A DNA stretch of 64,000 bases from Azospira inquinata (GCF_018905915.1 NZ_CP064782.1:2294001-2358000); one strand, 5' to 3'; shown: positions 35,701 through 44,941, counted from the stretch's first letter. Notes: generated from the sequence alone by a model not told the origin. Numbers and translations: made by a program.

Positions 35701-37128
35701 ATGTCGGAAACGCAATCCACATACAACTACAAAGTAGTACGGCAATTTTCAATAATGGCCGTTGTTTGGGGCATTGTTGGCATGCTGGTTGGTGTCATCA
35801 TTGCTTCTCAATTGGTTTGGCCGGAGCTTAATTTCGCGCCTTTCCTCACTTATGGACGTCTGCGTCCGCTGCACACCAACGCGGTGATTTTTGCGTTCGG
35901 TGGCTGCGCGCTGATGGGGACTTCCTATTACGTCGTACAACGTACCTGCCACACCCGGCTGTTTGCGGGTGGCCTGGCCGCCTTCACCTTCTGGGGTTGG
36001 CAGCTGGTAATTCTGCTGGCGGCTCTTTCCTTGCCCATGGGTTTCACCACGGCCAAGGAATACGCCGAACTGGAATGGCCGATTGATATCCTGATCACCC
36101 TGGTGTGGGTTTCCTACGCCGTGGTCTTCTTCGGTACCATCGCCATCCGTAAGGTCAGCCACATTTATGTGGCCAACTGGTTCTACGGTGCCTTCATCAT
36201 CGCTGTGGCTCTGCTGCACGTGGTGAACAGTGCTGAAATCCCCGTCACCCTGACCAAGTCCTACTCCGCCTACGCGGGTGTGCAGGATGCTATGGTGCAG
36301 TGGTGGTACGGCCACAACGCGGTGGGCTTCTTCCTGACCGCCGGCTTCCTGGGCATGATGTACTACTTCGTGCCGAAGCAAGCAGGCCGTCCGGTGTATT
36401 CCTACCGTCTGTCCGTGGTGCACTTCTGGGCGTTGATCTTCACCTACATGTGGGCGGGTCCTCACCATCTGCACTACACCGCTCTGCCTGACTGGACCCA
36501 GTCCGTGGGTATGGTTTTCTCCCTGATCCTGTTGGCTCCCTCCTGGGGCGGCATGATCAACGGCATCATGACCCTGTCCGGCGCCTGGAACAAACTGCGG
36601 GATGACCCCATCCTGAAGTTCCTCATCACCTCCCTGTCCTTCTACGGTATGTCCACCTTCGAAGGCCCCATGATGTCCGTGAAGTCCGTGAATGCCCTGT
36701 CCCACTACACTGACTGGACGGTCGGCCACGTTCACTCCGGCGCTCTGGGTTGGGTGGCCATGGTGTCCATTGGCTCCATCTACTACATGATCCCCCGGCT
36801 GTTTGGCCAAAAGGAAATGTATAGCACCAAGCTGGTGACGGCCCACTTCTGGATCGCCACCATCGGTGTGGTGTTGTATATCGCTTCCATGTGGATTGCC
36901 GGTGTGATGCAAGGTCTGATGTGGCGCGCCGTGAATCCGGACGGGACCCTGACCTACAGCTTCGTTGAAGCGGTGAAGGCCTCCTACCCGTTCTGGACCA
37001 TCCGTCTGGTGGGCGGCATCATGTTCCTGAGCGGTATGGTTCTGATGTTCTTCAACGTGCTGAAGACCATTGCCGGCAACAAGGCTGTGGATGCCCCGGT
37101 TCTGGCTCCTGCTGCGCATCACGCCTAA
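35701..37128 (+). CDS. ccoN: cbb3-type cytochrome c oxidase subunit I
   Basis: Catalytic subunit of the high-affinity cbb3 terminal oxidase; it reduces O2 at a heme b3-CuB centre and pumps protons. The 475-residue protein has twelve predicted helices and family-specific histidine motifs: [40 protein letters not shown] and [14 protein letters not shown]. It opens the ccoNOQP operon behind an FNR promoter, so expression should rise when oxygen falls. GAGAGGTGGG precedes the ATG. The codon mix is somewhat less GC-biased than in neighbouring genes, as often seen for highly expressed genes. Confidence 0.98.
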   Translation: MSETQSTYNYKVVRQFSIMAVVWGIVGMLVGVIIASQLVWPELNFAPFLTYGRLRPLHTNAVIFAFGGCALMGTSYYVVQRTCHTRLFAGGLAAFTFWGWQLVILLAALSLPMGFTTAKEYAELEWPIDILITLVWVSYAVVFFGTIAIRKVSHIYVANWFYGAFIIAVALLHVVNSAEIPVTLTKSYSAYAGVQDAMVQWWYGHNAVGFFLTAGFLGMMYYFVPKQAGRPVYSYRLSVVHFWALIFTYMWAGPHHLHYTALPDWTQSVGMVFSLILLAPSWGGMINGIMTLSGAWNKLRDDPILKFLITSLSFYGMSTFEGPMMSVKSVNALSHYTDWTVGHVHSGALGWVAMVSIGSIYYMIPRLFGQKEMYSTKLVTAHFWIATIGVVLYIASMWIAGVMQGLMWRAVNPDGTLTYSFVEAVKASYPFWTIRLVGGIMFLSGMVLMFFNVLKTIAGNKAVDAPVLAPAAHHA

Positions 37129-37145
37129 TTAGGGGGGATTAAATA

Positions 37146-37769
37146 ATGAAACTGACACAAGACTTTGTTGAACGTCATGTCGGCTGGTTGATCGTCCTGA
37201 CGCTGTTGGCCGTGAGTGTGGGCGGTGCTTTGGAAATCATTCCGCAGTTCTTCCAAAAATCCACCACCCAACCGGTCGAAGGTCTGAAGCCCTATGACGC
37301 GGTGCGTTTGGCCGGTCGTGACGTGTTCATCCGGGAAGGCTGCTACAACTGCCACTCCCAGATGGTTCGTCCCTTCCGGGCTGAAACCGAACGCTATGGC
37401 CACTACTCCGTGGCTGGTGAGTCCGTCTATGACCACCCCTTCCAATGGGGTTCCAAGCGGACCGGGCCGGATCTGGCTCGGGTGGGCCAACGCTATTCTG
37501 ATGAATGGCACACCGCTCACTTGAACAATCCTCGTGACGTGGTTCCTGAGTCCAACATGCCCGCTTACGCTTTCCTGGCCAATAACAAGGCTAAGGATTC
37601 TGTAGGTGCCGATATCGAAGCCAAGATGCGTGCTCTGCGCATGGTGGGTGTTCCTTACACCGATGAGGACATCGCCGGTGCCAAGGCTGCCATTGGCGAC
37701 AAGACTGAACAGGAAGTTCTGATTGCCTACCTGCAAGGTTTGGGTACGGCGCTGAAGAACACCAAGTAA
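37146..37769 (+). CDS. ccoO: cbb3-type oxidase subunit II, mono-heme cytochrome c
   Basis: A membrane-anchored c-type cytochrome of 207 residues that passes electrons to CcoN. One N-terminal helix (residues ~14-34) and one heme site, CYNCH within [14 protein letters not shown], are visible; the axial methionine probably lies in SNMPAYAFL. It starts 18 bases after ccoN in the same operon. Confidence 0.98.
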   Translation: MKLTQDFVERHVGWLIVLTLLAVSVGGALEIIPQFFQKSTTQPVEGLKPYDAVRLAGRDVFIREGCYNCHSQMVRPFRAETERYGHYSVAGESVYDHPFQWGSKRTGPDLARVGQRYSDEWHTAHLNNPRDVVPESNMPAYAFLANNKAKDSVGADIEAKMRALRMVGVPYTDEDIAGAKAAIGDKTEQEVLIAYLQGLGTALKNTK

Positions 37770-37773
37770 AGTC

Positions 37774-37965
37774 ATGGATATCAACGATCTGCGTTCCGCC
37801 TTCACGGTGGTTTCCTTCGTGCTCTTCTTGGGCATCGTGTGGTGGGCTTTCGGTAAGCACAGCCGTCGCAATTTCGATGAGGCGGCCAAGCTGCCGTTCG
37901 CAGATGACGAAACGGACGAGGCGACTCTTCGCCTCGACCGCGAGGATCAAAGGAAAAAATCATGA
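37774..37965 (+). CDS. ccoQ: cbb3-type oxidase subunit CcoQ (FixQ)
   Basis: A 63-residue single-helix protein (FTVVSFVLFLGIVWWAFG) with an acidic/basic tail. CcoQ stabilises the CcoNO-CcoP complex. It starts five bases after the ccoO stop and overlaps ccoP by four bases (ATGA). Confidence 0.93.
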   Translation: MDINDLRSAFTVVSFVLFLGIVWWAFGKHSRRNFDEAAKLPFADDETDEATLRLDREDQRKKS

Positions 37966-38954
37966 GCGATTTCGTCAACGAGTTTTGGAACTTGTACGTA
38001 ATTGTCATCGTATTGGTGTCCGTGATCGGTTGCGGGGTCTTCCTGAAGACTCAAAGCGTCCGGCCTGAAGGCACTGTTACGACGACTGGTCACGAATGGG
38101 ATGAAACCCTGGCTGAATACAACCATCCTCTGCCGGCCTGGTGGAGCTGGTTGTTCTACATCACCGTGGTTTTCGCCCTGGTTTATCTGACCCTGTTCCC
38201 TGGGTTGGGTAGCTTCAAGGGGGTGCTGGGTTGGACCTCTATTGGTCAGTACAAAGCGGAAGTGAAAAAGGCCGATGAAACCTACGGCCCCATTTTCGAC
38301 AAGTACATGAAGATGGATCTGCGTGCCGTGGCTGCCGACAAGGAAGCCAATGAAATGGGCAAGCGCCTCTTCCTGACCTACTGCTCCCAATGTCACGGTT
38401 CCGATGCGCGGGGCGCCAAGGGCTTCCCCAACCTGACCGACCACGATTGGCAATGGGGTGGTGATCCGGAAACCATCGAAAAGACTATCCTGGATGGCCG
38501 TACCGCCATGATGCCTAGCCACGCTCCTCTGGGCGCGGATACCATCAAGAATCTGGCTAACTACGTCCGTTCCCTGTCTGGTCTGCCTCACGATGACGCT
38601 TTGGCCGCCAAGGGTAAGGAAACCTTCATGACCGCCGGTTGCACCGGCTGCCACGGTCCCGATGCTCATGGTACCCATGCGGTGGGCGCTCCCAACCTGA
38701 CCGACAAGGTCTGGCTGTACGGTAGCTCCGAAAACACCATCATCGAAACCATCACCAAGGGCCGTAACAACCGCATGCCCGCCTGGCGTGAATTCCTTGG
38801 CGAACCCAAGGTTCACCTGCTGGCTGCCTATGTGCTGAGCCTGAGCGGCGGCGAACCGTCCCCCCAACCGGCTGCGGCTCCTGCTGCCCCGGCTGCTGCG
38901 GACGCCCAACCGGCTGCTGATCAACAACCGGCTGCTGACGCGGCTGCCAAGTAA
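37962..38954 (+). CDS. ccoP: cbb3-type oxidase subunit III, di-heme cytochrome c
   Basis: A 330-residue protein with membrane helices near residues 10-27 and 60-82 and two c-type heme sites, CSQCHGSDARG and CTGCHGPDAHG. It takes electrons from soluble cytochromes and hands them to CcoO. The C-terminus carries an Ala/Pro/Gln-rich tail of ~35 residues, longer than usual, made of PAA and ADQ(Q)PA repeats. It is the last gene before a strong hairpin. Confidence 0.98.
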   Translation: MSDFVNEFWNLYVIVIVLVSVIGCGVFLKTQSVRPEGTVTTTGHEWDETLAEYNHPLPAWWSWLFYITVVFALVYLTLFPGLGSFKGVLGWTSIGQYKAEVKKADETYGPIFDKYMKMDLRAVAADKEANEMGKRLFLTYCSQCHGSDARGAKGFPNLTDHDWQWGGDPETIEKTILDGRTAMMPSHAPLGADTIKNLANYVRSLSGLPHDDALAAKGKETFMTAGCTGCHGPDAHGTHAVGAPNLTDKVWLYGSSENTIIETITKGRNNRMPAWREFLGEPKVHLLAAYVLSLSGGEPSPQPAAAPAAPAAADAQPAADQQPAADAAAK

Positions 38955-38961
38955 TTGGCTG

Positions 38962-38995
38962 AAAAGCGGGGTGGCGCAAGCCGCTCCGCTTTTTC
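38962..38995 (+). terminator. Terminator after ccoP
   Basis: Fourteen-pair stem (two G-U pairs) AAAAGCGGGGTGGC / GCCGCTCCGCTTTT closed by a GCAA tetraloop, then T residues, starting seven bases after the stop. It separates ccoNOQP from ccoH. Confidence 0.85.
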
Positions 38996-39085
38996 TCCAA
39001 GTCTTTATTTCCGAATTAAAGCAATTAAAGTCCTTAATTCCGAAATGCGGATTTATCTGTAGTTCAAAATCGAGAGGTCATTTTC

Positions 39086-39604
39086 ATGGCGTTTTCCCTG
39101 CATAATACCGATGGACGTCCCTGGTATCGGGAACCTTGGCCGTGGATATTGATGACCGGTCCGGCCATCGTCGTGGTGGCAGGCTTTACCACCGCTTTCC
39201 TGGCAGTGAAAAGCAACGATGGACTGGTGGAAGACGATTATTACAAACAGGGTTTGGAAATCAATCAAACCCTGGATCGGGACCACATGGCCGCCAATAT
39301 GGGGCTACGCGGAGAGTTTTCCTTGAGCAGCGATAAAGGTTCTCTGGTAGGGACCCTGACCTCTAGCCAGGGCAAGCCGCTGCCGGAAGTTTTGTCTCTG
39401 CACTTGAATCATCCGACTCGGGCTGGCTTGGATCAGGATTTGACGCTGGTGCGTGTTGGGGATGGTAAATACAGCGGTAAACTGGAAAACCCTATCTCAG
39501 GGCGTTGGTATGTGACCATTGAAGATGGACAGAAACAGTGGCGGCTGACGACCGAGTGGAATATGGAGAAACAAGCATCCGTTAATTTGGATGCAAAAAA
39601 ATAA
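39086..39604 (+). CDS. ccoH: CcoH/FixH-family cbb3 oxidase assembly protein
   Basis: A 172-residue protein with one N-terminal membrane helix (PWPWILMTGPAIVVVAGFTT) and a periplasmic FixH domain. The conserved DDYYKQGLEINQ follows the helix. CcoH stays associated with the oxidase and stabilises it in Pseudomonas. It lies behind the ccoP terminator, so it is expressed by partial read-through or a promoter in the AT-rich 39000-39060 stretch. Confidence 0.92.
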   Translation: MAFSLHNTDGRPWYREPWPWILMTGPAIVVVAGFTTAFLAVKSNDGLVEDDYYKQGLEINQTLDRDHMAANMGLRGEFSLSSDKGSLVGTLTSSQGKPLPEVLSLHLNHPTRAGLDQDLTLVRVGDGKYSGKLENPISGRWYVTIEDGQKQWRLTTEWNMEKQASVNLDAKK

Positions 39605-39642
39605 TAACTTCTTTTTCTAATCGTTGAACGGGAGGTAACACC

Positions 39643-39780
39643 ATGGTTGCTTTGAAAATTTTGTTCGGTAGCGACATTGGCTTGTTGAGCGTTTTCACCA
39701 TCGGCTTCATCCTGATCATGGCTATTTTCTACGTTGCCTATTTCATGAAAAAGATGAATAGCAAGGAAGAAAATAAGTAA
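39643..39780 (+). CDS. DUF3149-type small membrane protein (45 aa)
   Basis: A short gene with an excellent ribosome binding site (GGGAGGTAACACC) coding for MVALKILFGSDIGLLSVFTI, a single hydrophobic helix, and a charged tail ending KKMNSKEENK. The LLFGSDIGLLS start is characteristic of DUF3149 proteins of betaproteobacteria, to my recollection. Its place behind ccoH and before a shared terminator suggests a small accessory subunit or assembly factor of the oxidase. No function is established. Confidence 0.85.
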   Translation: MVALKILFGSDIGLLSVFTIGFILIMAIFYVAYFMKKMNSKEENK

Positions 39781-39796
39781 AAGAGTTTCCGCTTTC

Positions 39797-39832
39797 AAAA
39801 AAATAAGCCCGGATATTCCGGGCTTATTTTTT
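39797..39832. terminator. Bidirectional terminator between the cco genes and uspA
   Basis: AAAATAAGCCCGGA-TAT-TCCGGGCTTATTTT with A and T runs on both sides, between converging genes. Confidence 0.93.
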
Positions 39833-39852
39833 GTGTTCTAAATTACGGACTC

Positions 39853-40296
39853 TTAACGATAGACCAGGACGGGAATCTTGGAATGGGTCAGCACCTTATT
39901 GGTTTCGCTACCCAGGAGCAAGCCACTGATGCCACGCCGACCGTGGGATGCCATGAAAATCAGGTCGCAGCCCGCCTGGGTGGCGGCGTCAATGATGGCT
40001 TCGTAGGGCACGTCGCTGGTGACGGCGACTTTTTTCACCGTTACCCCCGCGTCACTGCCCAGCTTTTGAATTTGGGCCAGGAATTCGTCGGCCTGCTTGT
40101 CGGCCAGTTCGGCAAACTTTTCCGGGGTGGTGGGGTCGATCAGGGCCCCTTCTCCGTAGTAAGTCACAGGATATTCGGGCTTGGCGTAAAAGGCGGTGAT
40201 GATGGCGTCGTTCTCTTTGGCGAACATCACGGCATGCTTGGCAGTTTCCAGGGAAATGGGGGAGCCGTCCGTGGGGACGAGGATGTGCTTGAACAT
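39853..40296 (-). CDS. Universal stress protein UspA family, FNR-controlled copy
   Basis: A 147-residue single Usp domain with the nucleotide-binding loop ASHGRRGISGLLLGSETNKVL near the C-terminus and ILVPTDGSP at the N-terminus. Proteins of this type support survival under energy or oxygen limitation. AAGGAGG precedes the ATG. A perfect FNR dyad with a -10 at the class II distance drives it on the minus strand. Confidence 0.94.
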   Translation of the reverse strand: MFKHILVPTDGSPISLETAKHAVMFAKENDAIITAFYAKPEYPVTYYGEGALIDPTTPEKFAELADKQADEFLAQIQKLGSDAGVTVKKVAVTSDVPYEAIIDAATQAGCDLIFMASHGRRGISGLLLGSETNKVLTHSKIPVLVYR

Positions 40297-40325
40297 GTAA
40301 CCTCCTTGGTCAGTCTGTAGGACCT

Positions 40326-40367
40326 ACTTTAGGCTGCCGATGCTACGTCAGTTTTGACGGATGTCAA
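40326..40367 (-). promoter_or_regulatory. FNR-dependent promoter of uspA (divergent from the beta-CASP gene)
   Basis: Perfect dyad TTGAC-GGAT-GTCAA (40354-40367). On the minus strand TAAAGT (40331-40326) is at the exact class II -10 distance, giving a start near 40319, 23 bases before the uspA ATG. The site could also affect the gene at 40417. Confidence 0.75.
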
Positions 40368-40416
40368 ACCGCGTCCCGCGCCAGCCTTCACAATGGACCC
40401 AAAAGAGGAGAGTGGT

Positions 40417-41850
40417 ATGACGGAAAAAAACAAAGTGGATCAGACCAAAATCACCTTCTGGGGTGCGGCCGGGGAAGTGACCGGTTCCTGCTATCTGGTG
40501 GAGACGCCCCAGGTGAGGTTTCTGGTGGATTGCGGCATGTTCCAGGGGGGCGGCGATGCCTACCGGAAAAATCAGCAGGCCCTGGCCTTCGACGTGCGCA
40601 CCCTGGATTTTGTCTTGGTCACCCACGCCCACATCGACCACTCCGGGCTCCTGCCCCGCCTGGCCATGCTGGGCTACCGGGGCCCGATTTACACCACGGC
40701 GGCTACGGCGGATTTGCTCCAGGTGTTGCTACTGGACTGTGCCCATATCCAGGAGAAGGAAAGCGAGTGGCAGTTGAAGCGCCAGCACCGCCGGGGCCGG
40801 GGAATTCGGGGGGTGCAACCGCCCCTCTATTCGGTCATCCAGGCCCAGGCCTGTTTGCAGCAGGTGCGGGCGGTGGGCTATGGAGAAAATGTCCATCCCC
40901 ACGCCGCTGTGCGGGCGGTATTCCGGGACGCGGGCCACATTCTGGGCTCGGCTATTATTGAACTGTGGCTGCAAACCGGGCGGGGGACTAAGAAGCTGGT
41001 GTTTTCCGGAGACCTGGGTCAGCCGGGGCGCCCCGTGCTGCGGGACCCGGAATTTATTCAAGAGGCGGATGTGCTGCTGGTGGAATCCACCTACGGCAAT
41101 CGTCTGCACCGTTCCCTGACGGAAACGGATACGGAAATTGTTCAGGCCTTCCACCGTACCTTTGGGGAAAAGCGGGGCAATATCATCATTCCCGCTTTCG
41201 CCGTGGGGCGTACCCAGGAAATCCTCTATGTACTGGCCCGCTTGGTAAAGGAGGAGCGCCTGCCTGCCCTCCAGGTTTATGTGGATTCCCCCATGGCCTA
41301 TGCTGCGACCCAGATCACCATGCGCCACCAGAATCTTTTGGATGACGAAACCGAGGCCCTGATTGCCTGGCATGAAGCTAACCCCCACCAGATGCGGGTA
41401 ACGTTCACCAAAGATGTGGCTGAATCCATCGCCCTCAACGACATCCGGGAAGGGGCGGTGATTATTTCCGCCAGTGGCATGTGTGATGCCGGGCGGATTA
41501 AGCACCATCTCCAATACAATCTGCCCCGGCCTGAATCGTCCATCCTGATTACCGGCTTCCAGGCTGCCGGCACTCTGGGCCGGCGTTTAGTGGATGGGGC
41601 CCGGATGGTGAAGATTTTTGGCGAACCGGTGCCGGTGAAGGCGGACATTTACACCATTGGCGGTTTGTCTGCCCACGGGGATCAGGCGGCCATTCTGGAC
41701 TGGCTGGGCCATTTCCGTCGCCCGCCGGAGCATACGTTTGTGGTTCATGGGGAAGCAGAAGCCGCCACCGCCCTCCGGGAAACCATTGAGCAGCGTCTGG
41801 GCTGGACCGGGGTGAGCCAGCCAAAACCCCATGAGGAAGTGGTGCTCTGA
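40417..41850 (+). CDS. Metallo-beta-lactamase / beta-CASP RNA nuclease (YSH1/CPSF-like)
   Basis: A 477-residue zinc enzyme. The metallo-beta-lactamase motif HAHIDHSG (70-77) follows GAAGEVTGSCYLV. The later SGMCDAGRIKHHL and AHGDQAAILDW segments with VVHGE at the end are typical of the beta-CASP and RMMBL regions. Relatives act as RNA endo- or exonucleases, so a role in RNA turnover is likely. GAGGAGAG supports this ATG; in-frame upstream starts (40393, 40354) fall in the FNR box region and are less likely. Sharing a control region with uspA suggests oxygen-linked expression. Confidence 0.9.
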   Translation: MTEKNKVDQTKITFWGAAGEVTGSCYLVETPQVRFLVDCGMFQGGGDAYRKNQQALAFDVRTLDFVLVTHAHIDHSGLLPRLAMLGYRGPIYTTAATADLLQVLLLDCAHIQEKESEWQLKRQHRRGRGIRGVQPPLYSVIQAQACLQQVRAVGYGENVHPHAAVRAVFRDAGHILGSAIIELWLQTGRGTKKLVFSGDLGQPGRPVLRDPEFIQEADVLLVESTYGNRLHRSLTETDTEIVQAFHRTFGEKRGNIIIPAFAVGRTQEILYVLARLVKEERLPALQVYVDSPMAYAATQITMRHQNLLDDETEALIAWHEANPHQMRVTFTKDVAESIALNDIREGAVIISASGMCDAGRIKHHLQYNLPRPESSILITGFQAAGTLGRRLVDGARMVKIFGEPVPVKADIYTIGGLSAHGDQAAILDWLGHFRRPPEHTFVVHGEAEAATALRETIEQRLGWTGVSQPKPHEEVVL

Positions 41851-41971
41851 TTCGGGAACACGGGGGAAGATTGGCGGTCTACGGTCAGGTAAGTGGCCGT
41901 TCCGGTCCTTTCTTTCCTCCTCCTGCCGTTTTGGACCCCGGCCCAAAACGGGTTTGTTATCAACGATTGTT

Positions 41972-42011
41972 TTGATCTATTTCAAACCAAATCAAGAGGA
42001 TTGTGTTATCT
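41972..42011 (+). promoter_or_regulatory. FNR-type promoter of the nitronate-monooxygenase-like gene
   Basis: FNR box TTGAT-CTAT-TTCAA (41972-41985), then an extended -10-like TGTGTTATCT ending at 42011. The spacing is within two bases of the class II arrangement. Confidence 0.7.
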
Positions 42012-42039
42012 TGGCCGGCTTTATTTTTAGGTTTCCCTC

Positions 42040-43212
42040 ATGAGTAACACCCCCCTTCCTCCGCTCAAGCTCAAAGGCAAGACCTTGCTGCCCATTGTCC
42101 AGGGCGGCATGGGGGTGGGGATTTCCGCCCACCATCTGGCGGGTACGGTCGCCTCCTTTAACGGAGTGGGGACCATCGCCAGCGTGGATTTGCGTCGTCT
42201 CCATCCTGACTTGATGGCGGAAACCGGTCGTTCCCGGGATAAGGAGGCCATCGATCGGGCCAACCTGGTTGCCCTGGAACGGGAAATTCGTGGGGCCCAA
42301 GCCATCGCCCAGGATCGGGGCGTGGTGGCCGTGAATGTGATGCGGGCCGTATCCCAATATAAGGACCATGTCCGGGTGGCCTGCGAAAGCGGCATCGGCG
42401 CCGTGGTCATGGGGGCCGGTCTGCCCCTGGATCTGCCTGAACTGGCGGAAGATTTCCCTAGTGTGGCCCTGATTCCTATCCTTTCCGATGTGCGGGGGGT
42501 GGTGCTGCTCCTGAAGAAGTGGATGCGCAAGAACCGGCTGCCCGACGCCATCGTCATTGAGCACCCCAAATATGCGGGGGGCCACCTGGGGGCGGCCAAG
42601 AAGGAAGATTTGGACGATCCCCGCTTCGACTTTTCCGTGGTCATTCCCGGGGTGCTGGACGCCTTTGAAGAACTGGGTATCGCCTCCGAACGCATTCCCC
42701 TGATTCCCGCCGGTGGCATCAACAGCCACGAGCGTATTCGGGAGTTGCTGAATCTGGGGGCTTCCGCCGTCCAGATGGGTACCGCCTTTGCCGTCACCGA
42801 AGAAGGGGACGCGGACATGGAATTCAAGAAGGTTCTGGCCGGCGCCAAGCCCCAGGACGTGGTGGAATTCATGAGCTGTGCTGGCCTTCCCGCTCGGGCG
42901 GTGAAAACCCCCTGGCTGGAAAAATACCTGTCCCGGGAAAGCAAGCTCATGGCGGCCGCCGCCGGCCGGGAACACAAGTGTACCCTGGCCTGGGACTGTC
43001 TTATCCAGTGCGGTCTGCGGGACAGCAATCCTAAACACGGCCAGTTCTGTATCGACAACCAGCTGGCTGCTGCCGTGGGCGGAGATGTGAGCAAAGGCCT
43101 GTTTTTCCGGGGCGCCGCCACCCTGCCGTTCGGCGCCGCCATCCGGCCGGTCAAGGAATTGATCGAATATCTGACCACGGGCATCAAGCCGCCCCTGCTG
43201 GCAGGCGTCTGA
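42040..43212 (+). CDS. Nitronate monooxygenase (2-nitropropane dioxygenase)-like FMN enzyme
   Basis: A 390-residue TIM-barrel flavoprotein. Recognisable regions are PIVQGGMGVGIS at the N-terminus and the phosphate-binding IPAGGINSHERIRELLNLGASAVQMGTAF. The C-terminal third contains a Cys-rich segment (CTLAWDCLIQCGLRD...FCIDNQL) longer than in the simple family, which could bind a metal or disulfide. Family members oxidise alkyl nitronates or act on enoyl substrates; the true substrate is not known. It is monocistronic, between an FNR-type promoter and its own terminator, so it is predicted to be induced at low oxygen. Confidence 0.87.
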   Translation: MSNTPLPPLKLKGKTLLPIVQGGMGVGISAHHLAGTVASFNGVGTIASVDLRRLHPDLMAETGRSRDKEAIDRANLVALEREIRGAQAIAQDRGVVAVNVMRAVSQYKDHVRVACESGIGAVVMGAGLPLDLPELAEDFPSVALIPILSDVRGVVLLLKKWMRKNRLPDAIVIEHPKYAGGHLGAAKKEDLDDPRFDFSVVIPGVLDAFEELGIASERIPLIPAGGINSHERIRELLNLGASAVQMGTAFAVTEEGDADMEFKKVLAGAKPQDVVEFMSCAGLPARAVKTPWLEKYLSRESKLMAAAAGREHKCTLAWDCLIQCGLRDSNPKHGQFCIDNQLAAAVGGDVSKGLFFRGAATLPFGAAIRPVKELIEYLTTGIKPPLLAGV

Positions 43213-43231
43213 CCCCTGCCGGAGAGACTGG

Positions 43232-43267
43232 AAAAGCCGCAGCCTGAAAAGCCTGCGGCTTTTTTTC
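43232..43267 (+). terminator. Terminator of the nitronate-monooxygenase-like gene
   Basis: AAAAGCCGCAG-cctgaaaagc-CTGCGGCTTTT followed by T residues, 19 bases after the stop. Confidence 0.93.
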
Positions 43268-43279
43268 CACCCGGGATTT

Positions 43280-43320
43280 TTGATAGGGGTTAAGGAAAGC
43301 CCGGGGGCGATCCGGACAAT
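43280..43320 (+). promoter_or_regulatory. FNR-type promoter of nnrS
   Basis: Box TTGAT-AGGG-GTTAA (43280-43293) with a one-base departure in the second half, and -10 GACAAT (43315-43320) one base short of the class II distance. A dedicated NO regulator of the same superfamily (Dnr/NnrR) could also use this site. Confidence 0.65.
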
Positions 43321-43353
43321 GGGGGCCGTCCATCCCCCCGGGAGTGTTTTGCC

Positions 43354-44553
43354 ATGAAGCTGCCAGCCTTGTTTAGCGCCCCCCATCGCATCTTTTTCTG
43401 GGAAGCTATTGTCCTGGCCCTGCTGCTCATGGGGGCCTGGGCCTGGGATATGGCTGCCCGTTATGGCGGCTGGGGAACGCCCCCGGTCTGGACCCTGCCA
43501 CCCCTGTGGTGGCATGGCTTGTCCATGGTCTACGGCATGCTGCCCTGTTTCATGTTCGGTTTTCTCATGACCGCCCTGCCCAAGTGGGTGGGGGGCCCGG
43601 CCCTGACTCTTCCCCGCTACCTACCTGCGGCCTTGGCCGTGGGCGGAGGATGGCTGTTGCTCCTGATGGCTCCGGCGGCCCTCCTGGTGGGCGGCGCCCT
43701 GGTTATGGCGGGTTGGGCCTGGGGGCTTTACCAACTGGCCCGTAGCGCCTGGATCGGCCCCAAGGGGCGGCATGACGGCTACGTTTATGGGGTGCTTCTG
43801 CCCCTGGCCTGGGGCTGGCTGAGCGGTGCCCTGGCCCTGGGCGCCCTGGCCGAAAAGGCGGGGAATGGGGTGGATATTGCCCTCCAGGCCGGATTGTGGG
43901 GCTTTGCCCTCCCTATTTTCTTCGTCGTGGCCCATCGCATGGTGCCCTTTTTTACCCAATCTGCCTTGGCCCATTACCGGGCTGAACGGCCTCGCCTGCA
44001 CCTATTCCTGGGGCTGGGTGCCCTGATGCTCCATGGGCTGCTGCAAATACTCGGCGCCTGGTATTGGACCTGGTTGCCTGACGGGGTGGGGGCGGTGGCG
44101 GTGGGGCTGCTGGCCTGGCGCTGGCAGCCCTGGCGGGTGCGAAAAATCCCCATGCTGGCCATGCTTCACCTGGCTGTGGTGTGGCTGGCTCTGGGCCTTG
44201 CGCTCAGCTGTCTCCAATCCCTCCTGCAACTGGCCGGGGTGGCCTGGGCGGGGTGGGGGCCTCTCCATGTGCTGACCCTGGGGTTTATGTGCTCCCTCCT
44301 GCTGGGCATGGGGACCCGGGTTAGCCTGGGCCACTCCGGCCGCTCCTTTTCCTGGGATCGCCGGATTTGGCCCCTGTTCCTGATTTTTCAGTTTGTTCCC
44401 CTGCTACGTCTGGCGGGGGATTTCCTGGCGTCGGGAGCCTGGTGGCATCCCTTTGTCCTGGCCAGTGTGCTCTGGCTGATGGTCTTTGCCGTCTGGGGCA
44501 TTCCCTATCTGGGCATTTATTGCCGCCCCCGCCCGGACGGCCAGCCGGGGTAA
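43354..44553 (+). CDS. nnrS: NnrS family membrane protein
   Basis: A 399-residue heme/copper membrane protein with about twelve helices, associated with nitric oxide tolerance in denitrifiers and Vibrio. Visible conserved features: PHRIFFWEA at the N-terminus, GFLMTALPKWVGGPALT, VAHRMVPFFTQSAL and HVLTLGFMCSLLLGMGTRVSLGHSGR. It leads a three-gene unit with a SirB-like protein (7-base gap) and a hemerythrin (overlap). No nitrite or NO reductase genes occur in the window. Confidence 0.93.
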   Translation: MKLPALFSAPHRIFFWEAIVLALLLMGAWAWDMAARYGGWGTPPVWTLPPLWWHGLSMVYGMLPCFMFGFLMTALPKWVGGPALTLPRYLPAALAVGGGWLLLLMAPAALLVGGALVMAGWAWGLYQLARSAWIGPKGRHDGYVYGVLLPLAWGWLSGALALGALAEKAGNGVDIALQAGLWGFALPIFFVVAHRMVPFFTQSALAHYRAERPRLHLFLGLGALMLHGLLQILGAWYWTWLPDGVGAVAVGLLAWRWQPWRVRKIPMLAMLHLAVVWLALGLALSCLQSLLQLAGVAWAGWGPLHVLTLGFMCSLLLGMGTRVSLGHSGRSFSWDRRIWPLFLIFQFVPLLRLAGDFLASGAWWHPFVLASVLWLMVFAVWGIPYLGIYCRPRPDGQPG

Positions 44554-44560
44554 TTCCGCC

Positions 44561-44941
44561 ATGACCCCTTTGAAACTTTTCCACATCGCCTGCGTCAGCC
44601 TTTCCGGGGCGGGATTCCTTTTCCGGGCCCTGTGTCTGGCCCCTGATTCTCCCTGGCGTCGCCATTGGACGGTGCGCTGGTTGCCCCATGGGGTGGACAG
44701 CGGTCTGCTCCTCAGCGGTCTGGGGCTGGCCTGGAGCACGGGCCAGTACCCGGGGGCCCAGCCCTGGCTAACGGCCAAGCTGGTGGGCCTAGTGCTCTAC
44801 ATTTTCAGCGGCCGCTTGGCCCTGCGTGGTGCCAGCCCTCGGAGGCGGCGTCTTGGGGTTGTCCTGGCGGTCTTGTGTTTTGCCTACATTGTTTCGGTGG
44901 CCCTGACCAAACAGGCCGCCGGTTTTTGGGGAGTATTGTGA
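44561..44941 (+). CDS. SirB2-like small membrane protein
   Basis: A 126-residue protein with four hydrophobic helices beginning MTPLKLFHIACVSLSGAGFLFR, the SirB signature of LKxxH and xFxxR. SirB-like proteins are found with respiratory and heme-related genes, but their biochemical role is unclear. It starts seven bases after nnrS and its stop overlaps the next start (TGATG). Confidence 0.85.
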   Translation: MTPLKLFHIACVSLSGAGFLFRALCLAPDSPWRRHWTVRWLPHGVDSGLLLSGLGLAWSTGQYPGAQPWLTAKLVGLVLYIFSGRLALRGASPRRRRLGVVLAVLCFAYIVSVALTKQAAGFWGVL

